The notes beneath the pieces were generated by a model. That model did no database searches. It was not told the origin of the DNA and worked only from the letters and a program-made list of their open reading frames with translations. Below are positions 21,534 through 28,387 of a stretch of DNA of 43,284 bases, piece after piece. How positions within the stretch are numbered: position 1 is the stretch's first letter; the number at the start of each line of letters is the position of its first letter. The stretch is from an uncultured Clostridia bacterium (GTDB taxonomy: Bacteria > Bacillota > Clostridia > Christensenellales > UBA1242), in the NCBI GenBank assembly GCA_944359935.1, contig CALVTD010000004.1, positions 1-43,284 of the forward strand, in the 5' to 3' direction. Position numbers and translations under genes: made by a program.

Positions 21534-23072
21534 ATGAGTAAAAGTATTGGAAAGGGCACCATTGTTTTAATTGTAAGCGGGCTTATTTGCAAACTGCTGG
21601 GCGCTTTTTTTAGGCTGCCACTGACTTCTATTTTGGGAATTGAAGGCATTGGCGTGTTTCAAATGGTGATGTCGGTTTATTCTTTCGTGCTTGTTTTAAC
21701 AAGCGGCGGAGTGGCAACGGCACTTTCAAAATTTGTTTCGCAGGCGCGGGCGAGGGGCGACTTTGCAAAGATAAAATCTCTCATTAGGGTTGCAATTTTT
21801 TACAGCATCTTGTTTGGTGTGCTTGGCGGCGGCGTGTTGTTTTTGCTTGCAAAACCAATCGCTCTGCTGCAAGGCGCGGCAGGCGGAAGGCTTGCTTACG
21901 AGCTCATGATTTTGTTAATTCCGCTTGGTGGTGTCATTGCAGCGCTAAGGGGTGTTTTTCAAGGCTATGAAAACATGACGCCAACTGCAATCAGTCAAAT
22001 TTTGGAGCAGGTTTTCAAATTTGCTTTGGGGCTTGGGCTGAGTTTTGTTTTGGGCAAAAGAGGCGCGGAGGCAGGCGTTTTTGGTGCTTTTTTAGGCATT
22101 GCAATTGGCGAGGTTGCGGCGATTATTTTTCTTGCCATCAGCATGAAGGTGAAAACCTCTTTTCCAGTGGCCGGCGAAAAAAGTGAAAGGGGAATATTTT
22201 TAAAAGCGGTGGTTCCGCTTTCGCTTGGGGCGGCAGTGCTGCCATTTGTGTCGGCGGTGGATAGTTTTGTGGTCAGTGCGCGTCTTGCCGTGGCAGGGTT
22301 TGCTCCACAGGTGGCAACCGCACTTTTTGGGTTGCAAACCGGCGTTGTTGGTGCAATTTTGAATTTTCCGCTGATTATTTCAACTTCAATTTCTGTGGCG
22401 ATGCTGCCTGCGGTTTCGTATATGGAGGCGCAACTTTCTGCCGAAAGCGAAAAGGCAATTGCCAAGGCGCTTAAAATTATGTGGTTTGTGCTGCTGCCTA
22501 TTGTTTTTGGGCTTTGTTGCATTTGCAGGCCGCTGTATCAGTTGGTTTATCCGTCTTTGGACTTGGCAATGCTGGATTACGCGGTTAATTTAACCTATTT
22601 TGGAGCGGCTTCGGTGGTGATTTCAGCCCTGATGCAATTTTTTGTGGCGCTTTTGCAGGCAAAAGGTAAATTTGGTTATTGCATGGCTTCATATGTGTTG
22701 GGCGGAGTACTGAAAATTGCTTGCGCATATGTTTTATGCGCGCTGCCATCGATAAATATCTATGGCGTGGTGATTGGCAACATTGCGCTTTCAGGCACAG
22801 TTTGTATCATGGCGCTTATTAAAAACAAGCGCAAAATTTCGGTTGAGTTTTTTGACCTTGCGCTGCCGCTGCTTGCATCCACCGCCATGACCATGTGCAT
22901 AGCGCTTTTCACCAGCAAGATTGTGCTGTCGCCGATTATGCAAATTGTTTGCAGCGTGATTATTGGCGGAGTGCTTTACGGCTTTTTAACCTATCCAATT
23001 TTGGCGGAGTTTATTTCGCAGATGTGGCACAAATTGAAAGCAAAATCGGGCGGAACAAATCAAACGCAATAA
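21534..23072 (+). CDS. Polysaccharide/lipid flippase, SpoVB-type MVF family
   Basis: A 512-residue multi-spanning membrane protein with about fourteen hydrophobic helices. It begins MSKSIGKGTIVLIVSGLICK, then FRLPLTSILGIEGIGVFQMV, the start typical of SpoVB/PST-type flippases, with GVFQGYENMTPTAISQILEQ further on. Relatives move lipid-linked glycans across the membrane (SpoVB in spore cortex formation, others in peptidoglycan precursor or polysaccharide export). The start at ATG 21534 is preferred over GTG 21516 because a TATAAT at 21510-21515 overlaps the GTG. The next gene, dus, has its own promoter. Precise substrate is unknown. Confidence 0.88.
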   Translation: MSKSIGKGTIVLIVSGLICKLLGAFFRLPLTSILGIEGIGVFQMVMSVYSFVLVLTSGGVATALSKFVSQARARGDFAKIKSLIRVAIFYSILFGVLGGGVLFLLAKPIALLQGAAGGRLAYELMILLIPLGGVIAALRGVFQGYENMTPTAISQILEQVFKFALGLGLSFVLGKRGAEAGVFGAFLGIAIGEVAAIIFLAISMKVKTSFPVAGEKSERGIFLKAVVPLSLGAAVLPFVSAVDSFVVSARLAVAGFAPQVATALFGLQTGVVGAILNFPLIISTSISVAMLPAVSYMEAQLSAESEKAIAKALKIMWFVLLPIVFGLCCICRPLYQLVYPSLDLAMLDYAVNLTYFGAASVVISALMQFFVALLQAKGKFGYCMASYVLGGVLKIACAYVLCALPSINIYGVVIGNIALSGTVCIMALIKNKRKISVEFFDLALPLLASTAMTMCIALFTSKIVLSPIMQIVCSVIIGGVLYGFLTYPILAEFISQMWHKLKAKSGGTNQTQ

Positions 23073-23076
23073 TTGT

Positions 23077-23105
23077 TTGTTTTATAGCCAAAATTTTGAT
23101 AAAAT
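23077..23105 (+). promoter_or_regulatory. dus promoter placing +1 on the start codon
   Basis: TTGTTT (23077-23082), 17-bp spacer, TAAAAT (23100-23105). The A of the dus ATG (23112) is seven bases after the -10 box, the usual +1 position, so the mRNA would be leaderless. Confidence 0.6.
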
Positions 23106-23111
23106 GTTGCC

Positions 23112-24029
23112 ATGGAAACAAAATTATTACTTGCGCCTATGGCGGGATATAGCGATGTGGGGTTTAGAGTGGTTTGCGCGCAGTTGGGTGCAGACCTTAC
23201 TTTCACAGAGATGCTTTCTGCGCAGGCGATGAAATATGACAGTGAAAAAACCAAGGCGCTTGCTTTTAGGGACGCGCGCGAAAAGGCTGTTGTGGCACAG
23301 ATTTTTGGAAAAGATGTGCAGGCGATGGCTGAGGCTATGCAAAACCCAATCTTGCAAAATTTTGAGGGCATCGACATAAACATGGGCTGTCCAGCACCAA
23401 AAATTGTTAAAAATGGCGAGGGTTCGGCACTGCTTAAAAATTTAAGTTTGGCAAGTCAAATAATCACCGAATGCAAAAAGTATGCGGGGCAGCGCAGTTT
23501 GTCTGTGAAGGTTAGGCTGGGGTTCAGCGAAAACAACATCGTTGAAATTGCAAAGATGTGTGAAGAGAGCGGCGCGGATTTCATCACCGTGCATGGCAGA
23601 ACTGCAAAGCAGATGTATGCAGGCAAAGCGGACTATGAGGCCATAGCCGCAGCAAAAGCCAGCGTAAAAATTCCAGTATTTGGCAATGGCGACATTGTGG
23701 ATGAGCAGTCCTATCAAAACATGCTGTTGTGCGGCGTTGACGGCGTTATGATTGGCAGGGGCGCGGTTGGCAGTCCATGGTTTTTTAGCGAGTTGAAGCG
23801 TGAAAAATTAAGCATGGGTAAATTTGAGGTTATCAAAACGCATGTGGAAGTTTTAAGGCAATTTTATCCTGAAAGGTTTTTGATTTTGCATTTGCGAAAG
23901 CATTTTCTTGCATACGCTGCAAAACTTCATGCGCCAAGTTCGGTTAAACAAAAATTTGCGTTGCAGACGAATATTGACGAAAGTTTGAATTTGTTCCAAA
24001 GCCTCGTTAATCATTTTGAAAACAACTGA
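23112..24029 (+). CDS. dus: tRNA-dihydrouridine synthase
   Basis: A 305-residue FMN-dependent enzyme reducing uridines in tRNA with NADPH. The TIM-barrel start LLLAPMAGYSDVGFRVVC holds the FMN-binding segment. The catalytic motif INMGCPAPKIVKNGEGSALL has the general-acid Cys93. Further signatures are SVKVRLGF, the ADFITVHGRTAKQMYAGKAD loop, PVFGNGDI and GVDGVMIGRGAVGSPWFF for phosphate binding. Length is normal. No Shine-Dalgarno sequence precedes the ATG, in line with a leaderless mRNA. Which tRNA position it modifies cannot be told; DusB-type is most likely in Bacillota. Confidence 0.94.
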   Translation: METKLLLAPMAGYSDVGFRVVCAQLGADLTFTEMLSAQAMKYDSEKTKALAFRDAREKAVVAQIFGKDVQAMAEAMQNPILQNFEGIDINMGCPAPKIVKNGEGSALLKNLSLASQIITECKKYAGQRSLSVKVRLGFSENNIVEIAKMCEESGADFITVHGRTAKQMYAGKADYEAIAAAKASVKIPVFGNGDIVDEQSYQNMLLCGVDGVMIGRGAVGSPWFFSELKREKLSMGKFEVIKTHVEVLRQFYPERFLILHLRKHFLAYAAKLHAPSSVKQKFALQTNIDESLNLFQSLVNHFENN

Positions 24030-24043
24030 AAAAAGTGTATATT
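24016..24043 (+). promoter_or_regulatory. Promoter of pgk-tpiA inside the dus 3' end
   Basis: TTGAAA (24016-24021), 16-bp spacer, TATATT (24038-24043). Predicted +1 near 24050 falls just before the GGAGG at 24051-24055, giving a minimal leader. Confidence 0.5.
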
Positions 24044-24059
24044 ATTGTTAGGAGGCTTT

Positions 24060-25241
24060 ATGAAACGAAGCATCAGGGATTTAGTCAATATTGAAGGCAA
24101 AAGAATTCTGCTTAGGGCAGATTTTAACTTGCCTATGGATAAAGTGGGCCGCTTTACAGACACCACAAGGCTTATCAGCGAACTTCCAACAATCAGGTTT
24201 TTGGTGGAGCGCGGCGCAAAAGTGATTATTTGTTCGCACTTGGGCAGGCCTAACGGCTTTGATTTCAGGCTTTCTTTGTGGCCTATCGCGCTTATGCTGA
24301 TGAAATATTTTCCTGGCAAGGTGCAGTTTGCGCACAAGGTTGTTGGCGATGAGGTGAAAGAGCAGGTGGCAAGTTTATCCAACGGCTCTATTTTACTGCT
24401 GGAAAATGTGAGGTTTTACAAGGAAGAAACTGAAAATGACCCAACCTTTGCAAAACAACTGGCCTCACTTGCTGACATATATGTGAATGATGCGTTTGGC
24501 GTGGCGCACAGAAAACATGCCTCAACCTACGGTGTGGCAAGATTGCTGCCAAACGCCATCGGCTTTTTGGTGGAAAATGAAATCAACTTAATTACCAATG
24601 CGCTTGAAAATCCTAAAAGCCCATTTGTTGCCATATTTGGCGGAGCAAAAGTTGAAGACAAAATAAAAGCCATTCTCAACATCCTTAAAACCGCCGACAC
24701 AGTGCTGATTGGCGGAGCAATGGCATATTCGTTTATGATGGCGAGGGGGCAAACGATTGGCAGAAGTTTTTCCAGCATGGAAAGCGTTAAAACCGCAGAT
24801 GAAATTTTGGGCGAGGCTCAAAGAATGGGCAAAAGAATTTTGTTGCCAATCGACCATGTGGCATATAATTATGGCGACAAAAAGCAGCGCGCGTTTGTAA
24901 CCGAAACGCTGTCTGGCGAAATGGTTGGCAGCGACATCGGTCCGCAAACAGTAAAAGTGTTTGAAAATGAAATTGAAAATGCCAAACAAGTGATTTGGAA
25001 CGGACCGCTTGGCAAATATGAAGACGATAAATTCAAAAAGGGCACATTTGAAATTGCCAAAGCCATTGGCCACAGCAATGCATATTCAATCGTGGGCGGA
25101 GGCGACAGTGTAAGTGCGGTTAAACAAGCCCATTGTTTAAGTTTAATCAACCATGTGTCCACTGGTGGAGGGGCGACCTTAAAATTGCTTGAAGGCGGCG
25201 AACTGCCAGGCATTGAAGTTATTCAGGAGAAGTATATATGA
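24060..25241 (+). CDS. pgk: Phosphoglycerate kinase
   Basis: A 393-residue glycolytic enzyme converting 1,3-bisphosphoglycerate and ADP to 3-phosphoglycerate and ATP. Signatures: RILLRADFNLPMDKVGRFTD (substrate-binding N-domain), VIICSHLGRPNGF, LLLENVRFYKEETENDP, VNDAFGVAHRKHASTYGVAR, PFVAIFGGAKVEDKIKAI, the nucleotide site WNGPLGKYEDDKFKKGT and the glycine-rich SIVGGGDSVSAVKQ (GGGDSAAAV in most). The start at 24060 is fixed by GGAGG just before; an upstream TTG in frame would cover that site. It overlaps tpiA by four bases. In many Bacillota gapA precedes pgk; it is absent here. Confidence 0.96.
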   Translation: MKRSIRDLVNIEGKRILLRADFNLPMDKVGRFTDTTRLISELPTIRFLVERGAKVIICSHLGRPNGFDFRLSLWPIALMLMKYFPGKVQFAHKVVGDEVKEQVASLSNGSILLLENVRFYKEETENDPTFAKQLASLADIYVNDAFGVAHRKHASTYGVARLLPNAIGFLVENEINLITNALENPKSPFVAIFGGAKVEDKIKAILNILKTADTVLIGGAMAYSFMMARGQTIGRSFSSMESVKTADEILGEAQRMGKRILLPIDHVAYNYGDKKQRAFVTETLSGEMVGSDIGPQTVKVFENEIENAKQVIWNGPLGKYEDDKFKKGTFEIAKAIGHSNAYSIVGGGDSVSAVKQAHCLSLINHVSTGGGATLKLLEGGELPGIEVIQEKYI

Positions 25242-25987
25242 AAAAATTGATTGTTGCGAATTTTAAAATGAATGAGCAGCCTGGCGAGGTTAAACAATAT
25301 TTTATTAAGTTTGCCTCACAGTTTACGGGGGTGAGGGCGGATGTTGTTATTTGTCCAACTTTTGTAAACATTCCTCTTGCGCGTTTTTTAACAGAGGCAA
25401 GCCCTGTTAAGATTGGCGCACAAAATGTAAGTGAGGAAGAGCAAGGTCCTTACACCGGCGAGGTCAGCGCTCAAATGCTTAAAGCGTATGGCGTGGAATA
25501 TGTTTTAATTGGGCACAGCGACAGGCGCATTAAATTTAAGGAGAGCGACAGGCTTATAAACAAAAAAATTAAAACCGCACTCAAAAACGGCTTAAAATGC
25601 ATTGTTTGTGTTGGCGAAAGTTTGGCAGACAGAAACACCGAGCGCACCTATGATGTTATTCGCAAACAACTTGAAGAGGATTTGCGCGGGCTGTATGAAA
25701 ACGAACTTGAAAGCGTTATAATCGCCTATGAGCCTATTTGGGCTATTGGAACAGGCAACAATGCGTCTGTAAAAGATGTTGAAAATGCTGCCAGAGTGAT
25801 TAGAAAAGTTGTTTTGGAAAATTTCTCTGAAAAAGCCAGCCGCGACATTCAGGTTATTTACGGCGGAAGCATCAATGAAAAAAATTATTCGCCACTGCTT
25901 AACGCAACTGGCATTGATGGCGGGCTTATTGGCGGATTATCGCTTAATGTGAATGCATTTTTAAATATCGTAAATTCTGTTAAGTGA
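25238..25987 (+). CDS. tpiA: Triosephosphate isomerase
   Basis: A 249-residue TIM-barrel enzyme interconverting dihydroxyacetone phosphate and glyceraldehyde 3-phosphate. Visible: ANFKMN with the catalytic Lys (residues 7-12), IGHSDRRIKF with the catalytic His, the catalytic-Glu motif IIAYEPIWAIGTGNNAS including mobile loop 6 (PIWAIGTG), QVIYGGSI, and GIDGGLIGGLSL for phosphate binding. One oddity: the very conserved GHSERR reads GHSDRR, a conservative Glu-to-Asp change beside the active site. ATGA overlap with pgk indicates coupled translation. Length is normal. Confidence 0.96.
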   Translation: MKKLIVANFKMNEQPGEVKQYFIKFASQFTGVRADVVICPTFVNIPLARFLTEASPVKIGAQNVSEEEQGPYTGEVSAQMLKAYGVEYVLIGHSDRRIKFKESDRLINKKIKTALKNGLKCIVCVGESLADRNTERTYDVIRKQLEEDLRGLYENELESVIIAYEPIWAIGTGNNASVKDVENAARVIRKVVLENFSEKASRDIQVIYGGSINEKNYSPLLNATGIDGGLIGGLSLNVNAFLNIVNSVK

Positions 25988-25989
25988 AC

Positions 25990-26018
25990 TAGACAAACAA
26001 AAGGAAAAATTGTATAAT
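25990..26018 (+). promoter_or_regulatory. dnaX promoter placing +1 on an ATG
   Basis: TAGACA (25990-25995), exact 17-bp spacer, perfect TATAAT (26013-26018). Position 26025, seven bases after the -10 box, is the A of an in-frame ATG, so dnaX may be leaderless. Confidence 0.65.
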
Positions 26019-26024
26019 ATGGCT

Positions 26025-27134
26025 ATGGAAAACACACATCTTGCTCTTTACAGAAAGTATAGGCCAAGAACCTTTGAAGAGGTTGTGGGGCAGGAGCATA
26101 TAACTAAAACGCTTGCAAATCAGATTTTGGCTGATAAAATTTCGCATGCCTATCTTTTTACAGGCTCGCGAGGAACAGGCAAAACCAGTGTGGCAAAAAT
26201 ATTTGCCAAAGCGGTCAACTGCCAAAACAACACAACGGGTTCACCTTGTGGCGAGTGCGAGGTTTGCAAACGCCTCAGCGCTGAAAATGACATAAACATC
26301 ATTGAAATTGACGCGGCCTCAAACAACAGGGTGGACGATATAAGAGAACTGCGTGAAAAAGTTAAGTTTGCGCCGATAGGTGCAAAATATAAGGTTTACA
26401 TCATAGACGAAGTGCACATGCTCTCAGACAGCGCATTCAACGCACTGCTTAAAACCTTGGAAGAGCCACCAAAGTATGTGATATTTATTTTGGCAACCAC
26501 AGAGGTGCAAAAACTTCCTGCAACAATTCTTTCAAGATGTTCAAGGTTTGATTTTAGGTTGCTTTCAATAGAAGATTTGTGCAAGGTGTTAAATCATGTT
26601 TTTGAAAGCGAGAGCATTGAGGCTGAGCCGGAAGCGGTGAAAATGATTGCAGCAAGCGGCGAAGGAAGCGTGAGAGACACCCTTTCAATCGCCGACAGTA
26701 TCAATGCATATGCTGGCGGGCATATAACAAAAGAAGATGTGCTTAAAGTTTTGGGCACCACCGACCATGATTTGATGCTTGCTTTCTTTGACAAAATCAT
26801 TGACAGAGACATTGGCGGAGTGTTGACGCTTGTCAGCCAAATAGACCGTTCTGGCAAAAATTTGGCGGTTTTTGTTAAAGATTTGGCAAAACATGCCAGG
26901 GATTTACTTGTGTGCAAAACTTGTGAAAATCCACAAGACATTTTAAATTTCTCGGGCGAGTTGCTTGATAAATACATGGCACAGGCAGACAGGGCAACTG
27001 ACAAACAACTTATTCTATACATGCAAAATTTTGCAGCATGTGAAAATGAGTTGCGCTACACTCTGTCTACAAGATTGCTTGTGGAAAGCGTGGCAATCTC
27101 TTGCATAAACGGAGAGGACGCAAAAAAAAACTAA
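26025..27134 (+). CDS. dnaX: DNA polymerase III clamp-loader subunit gamma (in-frame product of dnaX)
   Basis: Read in frame, 369 residues from MENTHLALYRKYRPRTFEEV. The AAA+ domain shows Walker A (LFTGSRGTGKTSVAKIFAKA), four-cysteine zinc module (C...CGECEVC), Walker B (VYIIDEVHMLSDSAFNALLK), and the SRC sensor segment (ILSRCSRFDFR). Domains II and III follow and the frame stops at 27132 just after an A9 run. The product corresponds to the gamma form: a clamp-loader ATPase that opens the beta clamp. The start is uncertain by a few codons: ATG 26025 coincides with the predicted +1, while ATG 26019 lies immediately after the -10 box. The C-terminal tau region continues in the -1 frame (see 27122-27466). 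Confidence 0.92.
   Translation: MENTHLALYRKYRPRTFEEVVGQEHITKTLANQILADKISHAYLFTGSRGTGKTSVAKIFAKAVNCQNNTTGSPCGECEVCKRLSAENDINIIEIDAASNNRVDDIRELREKVKFAPIGAKYKVYIIDEVHMLSDSAFNALLKTLEEPPKYVIFILATTEVQKLPATILSRCSRFDFRLLSIEDLCKVLNHVFESESIEAEPEAVKMIAASGEGSVRDTLSIADSINAYAGGHITKEDVLKVLGTTDHDLMLAFFDKIIDRDIGGVLTLVSQIDRSGKNLAVFVKDLAKHARDLLVCKTCENPQDILNFSGELLDKYMAQADRATDKQLILYMQNFAACENELRYTLSTRLLVESVAISCINGEDAKKN
27111..27130 (+). other. Frameshift/slippage site in dnaX: internal Shine-Dalgarno plus A9
   Basis: GGAGAGGA (27111-27118) lies three bases before nine consecutive A (27122-27130). In the zero frame the run reads GCA AAA AAA AAC TAA. An A AAA AAA heptamer with an upstream Shine-Dalgarno-like stimulator is the arrangement known from dnaX of Escherichia coli (-1 ribosomal frameshift); a pure A9 run is known from Thermus dnaX (transcriptional slippage). 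No clear stimulating stem-loop was found downstream. Confidence 0.8.
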
Positions 27135-27466
27135 TAAATAAACAGCCAAAAACCGGCAGCGCGAAGGATGTTTGGGGCAAAGTTGTGCTGTTTTTAAAAG
27201 AGCATCATCATGTTGCATTACATGTGGCATGTGGCGATATTACAGATGTTGAAATCGCCGGCGGTAAATTGATAATCACAACGCCAGATAAAACAGTGCT
27301 TTCGCTGCTTGAAGATGGCAAACGCGATATAGAACGCGCGCTAAGTTGGCAGGGCGCTGAACTTAGTGTGGAGATTGTTCAAAAAGTTTTTTCGCCAACC
27401 GCAGCGGATGAGGATAAGGCAGCGCTGCAAAAGATGTTTGGCAAAAAATTTAAAATCATAGATTAG
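27122..27466 (+). CDS. dnaX: Tau-specific C-terminal extension of DnaX, read in the -1 frame
   Basis: After a -1 shift on the A9 run the frame reads LINKQPKTGSAKDVWGKVVL and continues for 111 residues: FLKEHHHVALHVACGDITDV, then KLIITTPDKTVLSLLEDGKR and a C-terminal FGKKFKIID. A domain that packs strands like KLIITTPDK near the end is typical of the region after the gamma core. Full-length product would be about 480 residues. The extension has no ribosome-binding site or start codon of its own at a sensible place, and it keeps a gene-like composition right up to nine bases before ybaB, so it is a continuation of dnaX, not a separate gene. A sequencing error in the A-run is the main alternative. 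Confidence 0.8.
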   Translation, partial: KKKLINKQPKTGSAKDVWGKVVLFLKEHHHVALHVACGDITDVEIAGGKLIITTPDKTVLSLLEDGKRDIERALSWQGAELSVEIVQKVFSPTAADEDKAALQKMFGKKFKIID

Positions 27467-27474
27467 GAGGAAAT

Positions 27475-27792
27475 ATGGCATACGGATTTGGAGGCTTTGG
27501 CGGAGGAAACATGCAGCAACTTATGCGCCAGGCACAAAAAATGCAACAGGAAATGCAAAGGGCAAGGGCAGAACTTGACGCCAAGGAGTTTACAAGTGTG
27601 GTTGGCGGCGGAATGGTGGAAATCACCATGCTTGGCGACAAAACACTTAAACAAATTAAAATCAAAAAAGAAGTTGTCGACCCAGACGATGTTGAAATGC
27701 TGGAAGATTTGATTGTTTCCGCTTTCAATGATGTTATGGCTAAAATAGACATTGAGGAGAAACAATCAATCCCTCAAATTCCAGGAATGTAA
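27475..27792 (+). CDS. ybaB: Nucleoid-associated protein of the YbaB/EbfC family
   Basis: A 105-residue YbaB/EbfC: a glycine-rich start (MAYGFGGFGGGNMQQLMRQA), an amphipathic helix QKMQQEMQRARAELDAKEFT, strands VVGGGMVEITMLGDKTLKQI and KIKKEVVDPDDVEMLEDLIV, then a C-terminal helix. The dimer binds DNA in a tweezer-like way; its conserved location between dnaX and recR hints at a link to repair. TAGGAGG precedes the ATG, nine bases after the dnaX extension. recR follows one base after the stop. Confidence 0.94.
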   Translation: MAYGFGGFGGGNMQQLMRQAQKMQQEMQRARAELDAKEFTSVVGGGMVEITMLGDKTLKQIKIKKEVVDPDDVEMLEDLIVSAFNDVMAKIDIEEKQSIPQIPGM

Positions 27793-27793
27793 T

Positions 27794-28387
27794 ATGGCTA
27801 AGTTTGACGAACCGATTGAAAGACTTATTGAATATTTTCGCAGTTTGCCAGGCGTTGGATATAAAACAGCCCAGCGCTATGCTTATTCCATTATTGAAGG
27901 CAGCCCAGAGCGGGCAAACAATTTTGCGGACGCAATTAAAGATGTCAAGCAAAAGATTGGGCTTTGCACAAAGTGCGGCAACTACACGGACAAGCCTGTA
28001 TGCGACATCTGTGAAAGCAGAAATGGCAAAACAATCTGTGTTGTTAAAGAGCCAAAAGACATTTTGGCAATGGAAAAAATTAAAAACTTTGACGGCGTTT
28101 ATCACGTGCTGTTTGGGCTCATTAGCCCGCTTGAAAACAAAGGGCCAAACGACATCCGCATCAAGGAACTGTTAAGGCGAATAAACGAACTTGGCACTCA
28201 GGAAGTTATTATGGCAACCGACCCAGATGTGGAAGGTGATGCCACGGCGATGTATATAGCCAAACTTTTAAAGCCGATGGGCATTAAGGTTACAAGATTG
28301 GCGCAGGGCATATCCACGGGCAGCGATTTGGAATATGCAGATGAAATCACGCTTTCAAAAGCGATGGAAGGAAGAGTTGAAATTTGA
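27794..28387 (+). CDS. recR: Recombination protein RecR
   Basis: A 197-residue RecR that, with RecF/RecO, loads RecA at single-strand gaps. Start MAKFDEPIERLIEYFRSLPG at 27794 is the family start. The helix-hairpin-helix is LPGVGYKTAQRYAYSI. The zinc finger is GLCTKCGNYTDKPVCDICES. The Toprim domain runs from ICVVKEPKDILAMEKIKNF with IMATDPDVEGDATAMYIAKL, and the C-terminus has the Walker-B-like GSDLEYADEITLSKAMEGR. It starts one base after ybaB with only a weak Shine-Dalgarno sequence, so coupling is likely. It overlaps argS by four bases. Confidence 0.96.
   Translation: MAKFDEPIERLIEYFRSLPGVGYKTAQRYAYSIIEGSPERANNFADAIKDVKQKIGLCTKCGNYTDKPVCDICESRNGKTICVVKEPKDILAMEKIKNFDGVYHVLFGLISPLENKGPNDIRIKELLRRINELGTQEVIMATDPDVEGDATAMYIAKLLKPMGIKVTRLAQGISTGSDLEYADEITLSKAMEGRVEI

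Noticed and set aside
27101..27466. A separate gene between dnaX and ybaB
   Set aside because: It has no start codon with a ribosome-binding site, its beginning lies inside dnaX, and its sequence continues DnaX after a -1 shift on the A9 run.
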